Part shown: piece by piece, positions 11,568-23,258 of the stretch
How the letters are laid out: each line of letters starts with the position of its first letter
Numbering within the stretch: position 1 is the stretch's first letter
Source: Antrodiella citrinella
Lineage: Eukaryota > Basidiomycota > Agaricomycetes > Polyporales > Steccherinaceae
Assembly (NCBI GenBank): GCA_004802725.1
Contig: SGPM01000069.1
Coordinates: 38,435-95,724, forward strand
DNA: 57,290 bases
Direction: 5' to 3'
Position numbers and translations under genes: made by a program
Notes under the pieces: model-generated
Databases searched by the model: none
Told to the model about the DNA's origin: nothing
Seen by the model: only the letters and a program-made list of their open reading frames with translations

Positions 11568-12880
11568 ATGTCAACGGTACCTACTCTCCCGTACGTACCT
11601 CTCAGTCGTGGCTGGTGATCTGTATTCGAATTCGATACTTATAGGGTTCATTGCTATAGGAACGCTGAAGTGACGATTAAGCCAGTCGAGGGGATTGAGA
11701 AGTCGAAGCGATTAGCTGCATGGACGGCAGTAGACAATCATGTCCTGCCTGAACATAAGGTGAGTTGTCGGTCCCGATCATATGGCATTCCGTACTCACA
11801 ATCTTTCAGATTATTGGCATTGGTTCCGGTACGATTGCATACTATTCCTATCGCACACAACATCTCATATTGGATTTCCATAGGCTCCACTGTTCCCTAT
11901 GTCGTTGAACGAATACTCGCTCAAGGACGAGCGGTCAACAAGAACCGTGTGTTCATTCCTACTGGTAAGTCACGGTAGCCGGAACGTATTTGGGAGTCCT
12001 GCTCATTTCATGTGCAGGATTTCAATCAAAGCAGCTCATTGTAGAGGCGCATCTCACCCTGGGAGACGTCTCACAGTACCCTGTATTGGACGTAACCATC
12101 GATGGCGCAGACGAGTATGTACTATGTCTGATCGTTTCCTGTCCTTGTGACTGATCCATGGTATTTCCAGAGTAGACCGTTCGCTGAACGCTATCAAGGG
12201 TGGAGGTGCGTGCCAGCTGCAAGAGAAAGTGCTTGCAGAGGCCGCCACGACGTAAGTCCTTCCTAGCATTGGTTTGATATCTTGTCATAAATTCAATTTT
12301 CATCCTCAGCTGGGTGATGGTAGCAGATTATCGCAAGAACTCCGAAATCCTTGGTGCAAACGTCAGTGTTTCCCCCTTTCTCTCATTTGGTACGATTGTG
12401 ACATTTCAATTCGCAGTGGAAGCAAGGTATCCCCATTGAAGTCGTACCCTTCGCATACGCGGGTGTCTTGAACCATTTGCACCACATCGGGTCGCCAAAT
12501 GCAGCTCTGCGTATGGCCAAGATGAAAGCCGGACCCGTCGTATCCGACAATGCAAACTTCATCATCGACGCACCATTCCCGGAAAGCCAGATGAAGGAAC
12601 CCGCAAAGGTGCATATTCACTACCTTTGTGGTCGTGTTTGAAAAATTTGACCATGCGGTTATGGAATAGTTGTTGACGCAGCTGAAGCTGATCACCGGCA
12701 TCGTCGAGGTCGGTCTATTTTGCAATATGGCGAAAGCCGCGTACTTTGGCAACGAGGTAAGTCGGAGTCAACATCACGTCTTTGTAACCAGATTTCATTT
12801 GTTCCCTTCAGGATGGAACTGTCACTGTGAAATGGGAAGGCGGCCGCGTAGACCAGGTATCTGCCAAGTCCGAAGCGTGA
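11568..12880 (+). CDS. RKI1: Ribose-5-phosphate isomerase A
   Basis: Interconverts ribose 5-phosphate and ribulose 5-phosphate in the non-oxidative pentose phosphate pathway, in the cytosol. Ten exons: 11568-11590, 11660-11759, 11810-11828, 11884-11964, 12018-12114, 12171-12251, 12310-12361, 12417-12608, 12670-12756 and 12812-12880. They sum to 801 bases, 266 residues. Motifs in order: IIGIGSGSTVPYVVE (phosphate loop), LTLGDV, VTIDGADEVDRSLNAIKGGG (catalytic Asp region), VVPFAYAGVLNH, NANFIIDA and GIVEVGLFCNMAKAAYFG. Exon 3 is only 19 bases and codes the glycine loop. The start gives MSTVPTLPNAEVTIKPVEGIEKSKRLAA, in keeping with fungal homologues. Confidence 0.95.
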
Positions 12881-13403
12881 GCTTGTCGGACAAGCTGAAC
12901 CTGCTCCGATCTATACTCGAATGTAACGAACACATTTTACCCCATGCTAGCACATACATTGGATATCAAGTGATGTATCAAACAAGCAATTACCCCAATG
13001 GATGTAACTGTCAACTTGCGACTGCTTCAGAGGCAGACTCGAACATGTGGGATTTTCCGAAATCATAAGCGGAACTCAGACAGTGAACGCCACAAGGGCC
13101 GGGTAATGTGCCTTCTGCAGATATGAGGACCCTTCGACATCCCGCTTAGGAAAGTATACAGGAACAGCGTTCGATAACTTCGTCGGCAACTAAACAAACT
13201 GGATTGTGTACCATCTCTGGAAAGTAAGAAAATACATGTAGGATCATGAGAGCTCAGAATCAAATTGACCCATCCGCAGCCGTCTCCGCTCATGCGGAAG
13301 ATCCGCTTCCAAATCCTAGAAGCCGCGAACTTCCGTGAGCAACTGGAAATGAATCATGCTTCCTCGAATCTACTCACCGTAAGATCAGGTTCTCGCAGTT
13401 CTA
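12881..13403. other. Intergenic between convergent RKI1 and DUF6534-type gene
   Basis: About 520 bases between two convergent 3' ends. Nothing recognised beyond presumed 3' UTRs. Confidence 0.5.
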
Positions 13404-14833
13404 TCACTTCTCCTGAAATATAGCTGGCAGCGCGGGTGGTGGATGTAGCTTGGGACGAGTTTTGTGGGCTGCGAGATGAGCTGAGACGAGTAGAACTGAG
13501 GCCGTCGTTGGGGCCCGGAGCGAAAGATACCCGGGTGGATGTAATGATTTTGCCTTGAAGCTCGCTTTGGAATAGAACTGAGAAGGGAAGCCTTGAATTG
13601 AGTACCTGGATGCATAAAGTTCGATGAGCAAATGAAACAGAGATACACTATCAGACTTACCGCGAGCATACTATTAGAATACAATTTGGCTAGAGCAAGC
13701 CCGGGGGTATAATGATACGTGGTACCGCGAAATCCAAGGTAGAGTCCCAGCTCTATCACAGCAATAATGGTACAGAGTAAATTCGACTCCACAATGAGTT
13801 TAGAAACCTTTGGAACAATGTCATGAGTGCCATGAGAACTCCGGGTACGAGGCTGGGGTTTCGTGATTACGAAGTAGTACAGCATGCTGGTGGTAATGAC
13901 CAGATCACATGCAACAGACGCAGACATACGGAACTGCCAAGCGTAGGTTAGGGTCCGTTTAAGGAGAATTGTGCAGAATAACGCACAGTAGTGGAAGACA
14001 AATGATCGAGAGAAACTGCAATACAGTCAACGAAAGATACGCGAAAACAAGGGACAGCTTGTACTGACATTGTTGTAAATCGCCGAGGTGTACAGCGACG
14101 ACGCCGTCGTAGATACCAGCACCGCATTGTGCCAGCGAGAGCTTTAACCAATTATTGAAGTCAGCACGCAACCCTCGAGAATAAGCACCATAACATACCG
14201 TAAAAATGACGAGAAATAGCCACATTTGCCTACTCTCCGTTCGTATGTGCCACGCATAGAACGTCTGCACTATGCACGCAACTACGAAGGGCAAAACGGC
14301 TGTGAGATCTCGAAAGCGGAGACTAGGCGGGGGAAAACCCACTCAATGCAGACAACAATGGGAGGCTGAACCACAATAGCCCGATGCTGCCGAGGGTCTC
14401 AGTGTTTCCAAACCCTGTGGCAAACTCTGAGAAGGCGTCCTTTGTACATAGGATGAGTTGTAGAGTCTCCAAAACGTATATGACCGCGACCGCAATTTTC
14501 CAGTGGAACAAATCATCTTGCCAAAACGCGAGATAGTAGATATCTAGGTAATACCAGGTTCAGTCTCCAATTCACAATGCATGGATATAAAGCCACTCAC
14601 AACATTGTACAGTCAAAACACCAAGGAGGAGCCAGTTGAAGAAATAGCCGAGCAGCTGGCATCATTCAAATNAGAGCTGCACGTCGGATTCCGGATGTCT
14701 GAGCCTCTTACAAGTGGACCAGTTCTAAGGAAGAGAAGTCATGAAATTAACGTTCCAACCATACAGACGAAAGAACGTACATTTGCGCTATGTGGGGGGG
14801 GATTTGGGGGTTGAGAATGCCATGAGAGGACAT
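13404..14833 (-). CDS. DUF6534-type seven-helix membrane protein
   Basis: Multi-exon gene for a plasma-membrane-like protein of a kind expanded in agaricomycetes, function unknown. The start MSSHGILNPQIPPHIAQ at 14833 splices to ITGPL and LLLGYFFNWLLLGVLTVQCY. Then come IYYLAFWQDDLFHWKIAVAV, a helix around LLWFSLPLLSAL, AVLPFVVACIVQTFYAW, MWLFLVIFT, ACDLVITTSMLYYFV, and the family end block LAKLYSNSMLAVLNSR. A hydrophilic tail ends PALPAIFQEK (stop at 13404). I count seven hydrophobic helices. The late L-Y-x-N-S-(M/L)-L-A-x-LN-(S/A)-R block, just after the last helix, is the feature I rely on for the family. Small introns join all parts. It is convergent with RKI1. Confidence 0.8.
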
Positions 14834-15294
14834 GAACGAAAGAGGTGGAGAGAACCTTCGCTGATGGGTTCCGTGGTTCTTGTGGTATTTAACCAGGCGT
14901 GTAAGCGTGTAATTATAAGCGAGCAGACGCTCCTTCCAGTCGGACAAACATAACAAGCGTAAGCAGGAACGATGCCGCGACACTCACGCTGAATGATAGA
15001 ACCACCTCATCTTCTATCTGGATCTGTCATACGGTCAGCTGTAAGCTACCGGGAACTCTGGAACTCACACGCATACTGGGACGCACGTCGCCCAGGCAGC
15101 GAAAGAGGTTATGATGAGAGACTATATACAGTAATTGCAAGTAGACAGGAACCATACGAACATGAGATAAAGATATCCACGGGTAGAGAGGGTAGAATAC
15201 ATCGACGGAATGGGAATATAATGCATCGGAAGAGAGTCCACAATGGTCCCGGAAGTGTGTGTAGCCAAAAATACATCGTCCATACGTCCAGCAT
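14834..15294. other. Intergenic upstream of DUF6534-type gene
   Basis: About 460 bases holding the DUF6534-type gene promoter and the 3' flank of the Ost-alpha-type gene. No gene seen. Confidence 0.5.
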
Positions 15295-17735
15295 TCACAC
15301 CCAGGGATTATCGTCATCGGGGACATCAATATGAATGCGTGCATGGGCAGGTGGTGTTTCTGCCCTGGTCACGATCTCCGCCACAGCTTCATCCTCTGCG
15401 TCTAGAGCTGCATCAGCATCGTCTCCAACGCTGAACTTCGAAGGTTCGTCCGATCCTCGAGACGCCGGTCCTGATGGTGCATCATCGATCTCTACTTCGC
15501 CCACTTCCTGCCCAACGACGTATCCGCGCCGGTAAACCTTGTGCAGACCGCGCACGGCGGGCTCTCCTTTCCTCCTCTCGTGTGTCTGTTCTTCTTCCGC
15601 AGCGTCACGATCCTCGACCACGAGATCAACGGCATCAGAGGGTAGGAAGGGTCGCTCTGTTTCAGCGTGAGCTGACGGGGGTGGTCTGCTTCGAGGACTA
15701 CTGGTGGACGACGACGCTCCAGAAGATGATGCTTCGGGAGATGCGCGCTGATACGAAAGGGTGCAGACACGTGGGGTGTGCGCTGGAGAAAGTCTTTTGG
15801 CATTGGTCCAACCTAATCTGACGTCTCCCGCGGTTATGCTCGGAGTCCGATCCACCTCCTTGTCGATGATGGTTTCCCGGTGTGGACTTTGCCCGACTTT
15901 TCGTGTTTGAAAACCCTCGTCAGGATTATACTCTCGAATAGCACTTCGTTGAAAATGACCGACTGCACCATACCCTCCCTCTCTTGACTTTCCAAAAGCG
16001 CGTCTGGGGTTATGGGGACCAAGAATCGGCGAGAAGTAGGCCCCACGCTCATCCCGAAGTATCCGCTCCTCCTCATCCCATATCTGAACACGAGCAGACT
16101 CGTTACTAACGTCCACACATGGATAGTTATAGTCGCCGAAGATATATTTCCTGCTATGCGCAAATAGCTCTTCGTCCCCAGGCTCGATGTCACCGAAAGG
16201 AAGCTCGAAGCCGTCGTCCTCCACGGGGTTCTCCGAGAAGATGTTCGCGTCAGGGTCTTCGGGAGACCGAAGGTCAGGGGCAGTATGAAAGACATGTTCA
16301 GCCTGACCGGACAGAAGCGGCGCATACACTTCTTCGCCCTGATCAGACCGACCAGTAACACCTTCAAGAACGCGATTGAAGCGTCTCTCCCCTTTCCCAG
16401 GCGGACGAGTGTCGCGGGTAGCCTGCGGAAGCCAGTACTTCCGCTTCCCGCCCTGGCTATATCGAAGCCCAGCCCGAATGCGACGCTCCCGACCGACGCC
16501 TTGGTGCATGTAGCCCTCACTAGGCTCAAAGTCCCGGTAGTCCATGCCCTCCCCGCGTAATGTAGCTTTGGAGTCCTCCACAACGTCCTTGAGACCAAAC
16601 GCATCACGGAAGGCGTACATGATGGGCATGCGAGCCACATATTTGGCGCGTGCATCCACAAAGTCGGTTGCAGAGAATGCGTACTGATGTGCAATCGCAA
16701 AGATAGGCATTTCTAGACAGATCAAGCAATCCGTGAGACCCAGTGATATATGCTCGGTGTCCGTGTATGGACCTAGTTTCGTGATAGCCCCGGCGGAAAC
16801 TAGAATGGATATGAATAGTGACTGCCAGAAGGAGAAGAACAGGATTCCTTTGACACAAAGGAACTTCGGCATCGGCCTGTAGGCAATATCAGATGGGATG
16901 GTATCGGAAGAGTGGTGTCAAACTTACCTGAATGGTTTCAGATCCTCGTTGACGCACATCCAGAACATGGCCAGACAGTACAAGCTCATGCAGATGCTGA
17001 AGTTGTACACGATGCTAACGTACAGATATCCAGAGTCCGGACGGAGGTTGCCTTCGTTGTATTTGCCGGTCGCCTTCAAGATGATAGTGGCAAGAGCTAA
17101 AATAGGTTTGACCTGTACATATTCTGTAAATGGGATTTTATCAGTGACAGTCGAAGAATCATCATAAAGGACGTACGTAGGACACCTCGCTTCAGAAACA
17201 GGAACGTATACGGATCGCTAACATCCACTTCACTCCAAAACAAATTGGTAGGAAACACGGGGTATTTTGGAGAGCGGCCGTGTAGTAGAATAATCAAAGA
17301 TCGTTCTCCACCAAGGTATGCAACCAACAAGTCGAAAAAACAGTATATCACGAACGCCTAGGAAAGAACATGTCAGACTCATCCCTTGTCAGAAGTGTAT
17401 AACGCGTACCTCGTATATGTCGCGTATTACATCAATGAAGAATGCTGCTTGTAGAGAGAACAGAGATATGAGGGACGATATCGCGTAGAGGGGAACCATG
17501 AGCATGATTCGGACAACCATTCTAACCGCCGTCCCATTGAGCATGTGACTTTAATTCGCACGTTCAGGTGAGCGCACCTTTGCAGAATTGGTTTCCTATA
17601 GTTCTTTAGATGAAGGTATATTGAGGTTGCAGAGACGACTGTGGCGACAAAGGTGGCCAAGCCGGATGCAAGTAGGAGCGGCCATGGGAGCGATGAACCA
17701 GAACCTGAGCCCAAGTCGGGCAATTCGAGGAGCAT
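15295..17735 (-). CDS. Ost-alpha / TMEM184 (DUF300) family transporter-like membrane protein
   Basis: Multi-exon gene. It starts MLLELPDLGSGSGSSLPWP at 17735 with a first helix (LLLASGLATFVATVVSATSI). Then come NYRKPILQR, VRIMLMVPLYAISSLISLFS, RDIYEAFVIYCFFDLLVAYLGG, YVQVKPILALATII, YNFSICMSLYCLAMFWM, and in the last exon PMPKFLCVKGILFFSFWQS and CLICLEMPIFAIAHQYAFS. This order is diagnostic for the organic solute transporter alpha/TMEM184 family, with seven helices and an F-L-x-VK-x-(I/V)-x-FF-x-(F/Y)-WQ motif. The last exon (16872-15295) adds a long charged tail rich in Asp, Glu and Ser, ending DDDNPWV. Fungal members sit in the vacuole or plasma membrane; the cargo is not known. Confidence 0.88.
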
Positions 17736-18380
17736 GTCGTTGTCGTCAAGTCATAAGAAGATCCCCCGCCAAACAAACGTGTAGGTCGTCGTCGTTGCCG
17801 TCGTCTGAGGAAGAGCTACCTTCGTCGTCGCACGTCGTCGCTGCGATCAAAGTGAGGAAGCGCTGGGGAATGATCTGGAAATGGTGTAAACCCCGATAAG
17901 GAAGGTATGTAAGTTTATTTGGTGATCATGCTTCATGCAACCGTGACTCTTGTAAAATCTCAACACGACGCCATGGTCTGAAAGTGTGACGGGGGATCAT
18001 ATATGTACAGGAGCTTATTAGATAAATCATCCCGGGCCGTCGCAGTCGACGTACTTATGTACTCCGGAAGTGAACTCAGGCTTTCGGGGAGCGAGATCTA
18101 GAGCCGGTTCCGACAAAATGGCTTCCAATGAACTCTACAGTAAATTTTATGAATATCAGATGTCATACCAGGACTTTTCACGAGACGACGAAGAGCTTTC
18201 TCACTTTGCTCCAAAGCACGATAATAAGACCTCGACAATGTCCAATATAAAATAAAGCAATGCTACAAAAGTTATATCAAGGGTATTATGTACGTATTAT
18301 CCCGAAAATGCTCATCTCGATGTATCGATATCCAGCAACACGATTTTCATTTCCTCGTGAGACATCTCAAGAATCCCACG
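17736..18380. other. Intergenic, promoter of Ost-alpha-type gene
   Basis: About 645 bases between two minus-strand genes. GTCGTC-rich DNA lies at 17740-17850. No gene recognised; an ORF at 17588-17899 is antisense to the transporter's first exon. Confidence 0.5.
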
Positions 18381-19572
18381 TCAATGGTCTGCCTCCGACT
18401 TCTGGACGACCAAATCCCTCTCCTGTGCGCGGAACTGGTCACCCCACAGACCCGTCTGGAAGAACTCGCGGACGTTCACGCCGAGTAGCACTGCGGCGAC
18501 GAGCCACTCCGGCGCGATGTGCAGGATGTAGAACCACGTCTTGGCGGCGGCACTGTTCAGTGAGCCCGGAAGTATGGATGTGAGTGAGTCGGTGGAGTAG
18601 TTCATCACGACGAGGTGGTATAGGGAGACGATGTTCTGGGGGTGGATACATGGGTCAGAGAAAGGAGGGTAGAGACCAAGAGAAGAACTTACCAGAAGAG
18701 AAATCAAGAAGAAGAGCGTCCATACGGGTCGACGTTCCATGTCACGGATGACGACGGCGGCGTAAAGTACGAAACCCTGGATAATAGTCACGAGGAGGCA
18801 CGAGGTCGCGCCAGTGGCATATCTAATCACAAGCAGCTCTTCAGCACATTGATCCACTAGACGTCATCATAAGGGTCATCTTTTACCTGAGCTGCTGCTC
18901 CAGCTGAGCCTTGTGCTCGTCCGTCTCAGCCTTGACGTAGACGATACCAGCAATAGTACCAAGGAGGAATGGAATCCAGAAACCGATGATCAAAGAACTA
19001 GTGATCCGACGGTACCAATACCTTTCGTTTGCTCTTTCCTGAATTGCGGCTTCGGTCGCGCCGGCGGCAGCGAATGCAGGGACTGTTCCAGGTTGGTACG
19101 GCGTGGCCAGGAAGTTGTGAGACTCCTCGTCGACTAGCCCGTACTTCGCCTTGGAGCCGTTCACGGAGGAGAGGGTTGCGGAGACGAGGAGACAGCGGAG
19201 TAGGGACAGGATGTCGGCGGCCATGGAAATGTATCCTATGCTGAGCGTGGTTTGCATGTAGATGGTGAGGTTATTTGAGACGCGTTCCGTGGCATTGTGT
19301 GATTCGCCGGACCGTAGACCGAATATAACAACACTGTAGATCGCAATAATGAGAATTATGAACGTGTCTTGAGGACAGAAAACGCACCGTTCAATGGCGA
19401 ACGCAATCGTACCAATGAGCACGATGTTCCTCGATCTGGGCGAGACCAACCGCCATATCACGAGGGGGGCGAGCAGGGCATATAGCACCGCAAACAATAC
19501 AGATGGGGCATAATCAGAGTTAAAAGGGGTTCCACCAATGGGAGATGGGAACTCAAAAGAATGCATGCGCAA
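18381..19572 (-). CDS. Seven-helix fungal membrane protein, unknown function
   Basis: Start MRMHSFEFPSPIGGTPFNSD at 19572 (a second ATG lies two codons in). An intron inside AIER/VVIFGLRSGES (gtgcgt to ctacag, about 19330-19398) joins the first helices. The rest reads IYMQTTLSIGYISMAADILS, LLRCLLVSATL, RRITSSLIIGFWIPFLLGTI, then after another intron YATGATSCLLVTIIQGFVLY, VWTLFFLISLLVSSSLGLYP and WFYILHIAPEWLVAAVLLGV. It ends at 18381 with a short charged tail (VVQKSEADH). I count about seven helices. I recall similar anonymous membrane proteins in other basidiomycetes but know no name or role. There are no catalytic motifs. Confidence 0.75.
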
Positions 19573-20117
19573 GACAGGACTCTAGTAGGCGGAAGAGAAG
19601 GTTAATAAGAGGGGAGAGGCCCAGAGAAAGAGAAGGGAGGGAGTGAAAAAAGTTGTCAAGGTGCTGAAACCACGCAGAGGACGGGCATTGGCTTTTATAC
19701 TTTCGAGTGTAAAGCGGATGTTGTAGTGGGTCGGAGGCGAAGCTCCAAAATGAGATCGCGATTTGACGTCCTGCTATAGAGACGGTGACATAGGGTGACA
19801 TGACCCTTCCACATCAGGCCTCAGGATATCAAAACATCAATTCCACGATTCAACGTTGGACTTCGAACGCCTGCAGGACGCCCAAATGGACGCCACTTAG
19901 TCGTGCTCAAGGCTTGCAGCAGCAGCACTGGCGCGAGTGATTAGACGTGGTCACTTCCTAGTTACGGAGGGGGAGACTCGGATAGTGCATCGGTCAATGT
20001 TACATCCTATCCTCCGCAGTCTATACATCGTGTCGGTCGTCAGCTGCGGAAGGAGTAAAGCTGTAAGAAGTGGTGAAGATGCCAGTGCTTGCTGCGTCGT
20101 GAGGCCAAGTAATAGTA
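19573..20117. other. Intergenic left of the transposon nest
   Basis: Promoter region of the 7-TM gene and unassigned sequence. No gene seen. Confidence 0.45.
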
Positions 20118-20875
20118 AGGTAGGCGCAGGTCAGATCCAACCACTATGTGATGTTACGCTGATCGGATCAGAAAACGCACGTGATGCAATATATACTGTG
20201 TTTGGCAGGAAGGAAACTGGCAACACAAGAAGGCTAACGACGTGTGCGTAATACATGAAAATGTTAACATACTGTAGCATGTTTATTATAGGTGAGTTGA
20301 CTTGCAATATTAATGCATGATCTGAATCACAATACAACGGGCAGCGACTCTATGTAAGAAGACACGAGGCATACACTCCCAGGGACGTAAATGGTAAAAC
20401 ACAATTTGCATACAAGTTGTAGCTGGCACGTTCAGTATGAGTCACGACAGGCTGAGTATTGAACATCAAACAACTACCAACTTGACCACCAACGATGAAT
20501 GTCAGCATCTTGTGCGATGGAGTGCGACAGTCCGAATCAGCTAGGAAAGCGCAAACGAGATGTAACCACTGTGTCCAGACTGAGCAACTCGGTTCAACTG
20601 TTACCCAGTCTACCCACTTCTGGTGCTAGACCTGCAGACTCGAGTGTGAACTTATTGGGCCATGGAGCTGTTACTGAGGCTGTTGAACTCCCTTCATTTG
20701 TTTGTACATTTTTTCATTCATTATCTTTCACACAGGAATCACACTTATCGTGAATGTCACTGCTCCTCTCACATTTGTAACGTCCTGCCAAACGCAGTAT
20801 ATTCTGCATCATGTGCATTTTCTGATCCGATCAGCGTAACATCACATAGTGGTTGGATCTGACCTGCGCCTACCT
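20118..20875. mobile_element. 758 bp TIR DNA transposon (non-autonomous, TA target site)
   Basis: Long terminal inverted repeats of about 92 bases: 20118-20209 on the left and 20784-20875 on the right, nearly identical as reverse complements, starting AGGTAGGCGCAGGTCAGATC. Each end is flanked by a TA (20116-20117 and 20876-20877), as expected for a Tc1/mariner-like target duplication. The interior holds no transposase. A short frame at 20499-20753 has a basic KRKRD run, but I know no family for it. It is probably a non-autonomous element moved in trans. Confidence 0.78.
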
Positions 20876-20899
20876 TAGAGGATTTTTACTACATACAAT

Positions 20900-21498
20900 A
20901 TCCTGATAGAGCGCGGCTATCCACGTCCTTTCATCGAGAAGCTTCCCGCCGAGTGTCCGAACTCGTTCAAGTGCCCGAAACCACCCGTCGGGGTAGGCAA
21001 AGATGCTTGGTACATCGCAAACCCCTGCTGTTGTCGCCGTCTCCTATACTGTCAACCTGACTTCCGGAACGTGGATCCCATGCTGACCACATACCTTAAA
21101 TCGCGTGACATCAAGTGTATCTTCTTTCCGAAGTATCATTGCGAGGCAGTGCGAGCTTAATCCGATCCAGCAGTGCTGGGGCTAAGTATGCAAAGCGAAT
21201 ATATCGCAACTACCCACCGTCAAGTAAGGAAGTGGATTTGGAGCGAAATCTGCTGCAAGCCATTACCTCAGTCCCTCTGGTATCAATGTGCAGGTGAGTA
21301 TTCAGTTTAGAGCTCAATGAACCACCTGAAACCCAAAGCTTGTGCTGCATATTTTGTACTTGTTCGCTCTGCATGGCTCATGCCTACGAGCTCGAGCTGA
21401 ACGGGAAGCAGGCGGCATGGGCCAACAAGAAGTACCGAGGTCATCGAGTCATTCCAGCCACAGTTTTTGTTGACCTGAAAANCGAGGCTTTTGATTGA
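20900..21498 (+). pseudogene. DDE transposase fragment (dead)
   Basis: C-terminal half of a DDE superfamily endonuclease of a kind scattered in basidiomycete genomes. It reads ILIERGYPRPFIEKLPAECP, then KCPKPPVGVGKDAWYIANP, LLYCQPDFRNVDPML, KYHCE, then after a 10-base insertion LNPIQQCWG, a 4-base insertion, and YAKRIYRNYPPSSKEVDLER. After a gtgagt at 21295 comes ELNGKQAAWANKKYRGHRVI. The two insertions (21143-21152 and about 21181-21184) break the frame. In the motif NPI-E-QCW the catalytic Glu is replaced by Gln. No N-terminal half is present, because the TIR element abuts it. It cannot be active. Confidence 0.8.
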
Positions 21499-21738
21499 AT
21501 TCTCTCTTCAACTTCAATTTGTGTCGCCGCCCTTCAATTCACCTTCACACATCACCCAGTACCACTACTTTCCGCTCTTTTAATCTCGTTCTTTGCTTTG
21601 TCGAATAGAATATCTACCTTACATTCATTTCGATAATGATCTTGCAGCCGTCATGCTGACTGACACATCGTAACACTCATCCGAATGCAGAAGGTAAATG
21701 AATTCACGTGATGTATGTTACTCCATCACGTAGTACCT

Positions 21739-21759
21739 GGATCTGACCTGCGCCTACCT
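21739..21759. repeat. Third copy of the TIR end
   Basis: These 21 bases match the right end of the 758 bp element exactly and also end in a TA. Similarity fades inward, but a TACGTGATG-like piece is kept. It is probably the right end of the older element that carried the transposase fragment. Confidence 0.65.
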
Positions 21760-21844
21760 TATATAGCTTCGGTCCTATGAAATCTTCTGTGGTCATGACC
21801 AGGATTGATATATTGATACGTGACATAGATATGCATTGTTTACA

Positions 21845-22958
21845 TTACAATTTTGCACTGCTTGCTGGAATCGCGGGCTCCTCGATTTCTGTGAAGATGT
21901 CAAAATTCCGCTGTAGAATGATCTCTGAAGGGAGCTGTACAATGAGAGAAATGTAAACAATGTATGTTACCCCCATGAAGAAAGTACGACTTACCCCGCC
22001 CTTGCCAAACTTCACCAAAGACCGATGCAGGCGTCCCTTGGACCCTCCTCGTGTCTCATCTCCAATATACGCGAGTGCCATCCGCCCCGCATCATCCTTC
22101 CCAGGCAGCGCGACAGGCCGAACGACCATGTCTCCAAACCGTCCTTCCGAAAGTTTCTGGATCTTAGCCCGTTGCTCCACAGTATTGCTCGGCCCCTGCA
22201 ACAACTCAGCGAGAGTAGTCAACAGGTAGAACTGCGGCGGGAAAAACGGCTTGAGTTCGTTGACCGCTAGTTGAGGGTGGATGAAGCGTGCGGAGACGAC
22301 TTCTTGCCCGCCGTCGGATGTTGGTAGTCGGTCTTGTTTGTGGCCGGAGGTGAACCCGGTCGAGGCGACCGCGTTCAGGAATGTGACGTAGAATTGGGTG
22401 TGAAACCGTCTTCAAATATAATCAGAAGTGGGTTTGCATCTTGAGGTGTAGGTACGGGCACCTACCTTGGTTGAGTGTTCGGCGTGACCCATGCCGTGAA
22501 CGGAAGAAGCGCACGAACGTCTACATTCAGACCATGCTTGCCCAAGAAATTCTTGAACAGCATTCTCTGCGAGTGGATATCTTCGCGAGCCGCATCCAAA
22601 TCCGAGTTACTCGGGAATCCACTAGAAGACGTCGAGGCAACCAGAAGCCCCGTCTCCTCAAAGGTCTCACGTATGGCCGTAGTCTGCAACGTATCGTCTT
22701 GTTTCGCGTCAAAGTTCCCTCCAGGAAAGACCTGCCACGAACAAAAGCAAGCGAGGTAAACAAAGCCAGTATTTTGGCGAGCATAGGATTGCAAGACTGA
22801 CTTTGACCTACGTAGGCTCCTGCGAAGGTCCCTGCTTTAGGGTTGCGCTGTACCAGCAGAACCTCGTTATGGGCGTTTACGACGATCAGGCTCGCGGACG
22901 GCCGGGGCTCCGTGAGGGCTGGTTTGGACGTCGACGACATCGCGCGGTTGCTTGACAT
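21845..22958 (-). CDS. Nudix hydrolase, NUDT19-like, with peroxisomal signal
   Basis: Start MSSNRAMSSTSKPALTEPRP at 22958 (a second ATG at 22940). It then reads PSASLIVVNAHNEVLLVQRN, an intron (gtaggt to ggcag) inside GAYVFPGG, and the Nudix box region FPGGNFD...TAIRETFEETGLL. The box has the REx2EE core but an altered spacing before it, as in NUDT19-type enzymes. Later parts are TAWVTPNTQPRRFHTQFYVT and a C-terminal helical region. The last exon reads LPSEIILQRNFDIFTEIEEP and ends SSAKL. A terminal AKL is a peroxisomal targeting signal type 1. NUDT19-type enzymes cleave acyl-CoA esters or free CoA in peroxisomes, which is my best guess here. The DNA upstream is minus-strand UBLCP1. Confidence 0.85.
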
Positions 22959-23258
22959 GACAGCACGGCGTGAGGGCAGTGTTAGCAGTGTGAGCTGTAG
23001 TTTCAAGACGGAGACTATGGAGAGGGAGAGGGACATGGATGGACATGGACATGGACGGGAAAAGTGTAACCGGAAGGGCCGGTGCCAAAGTTGGCAGCCA
23101 AACACCCCTTACCCCACAATCTCATCTAGCCGAGTCGCATCTCAGATCTTGCTCAGCGGTCAAGAAATCGCAAGTGGAAACAAATGAAGAGCTGGGTATG
23201 AATACGAGTACAATCCTACAAACACATTTCATAGTAGTCCGACAATGTCCTATGGTCC

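Noticed and set aside
15335..16560. Several plus-strand open frames opposite the Ost-alpha-type gene
   Set aside because: They are antisense shadows of a long GC-rich minus-strand exon and carry no family signal.
20499..20753. KRKRD-containing frame as a real gene
   Set aside because: It lies inside the TIR element, lacks homologues known to me and may be chance.
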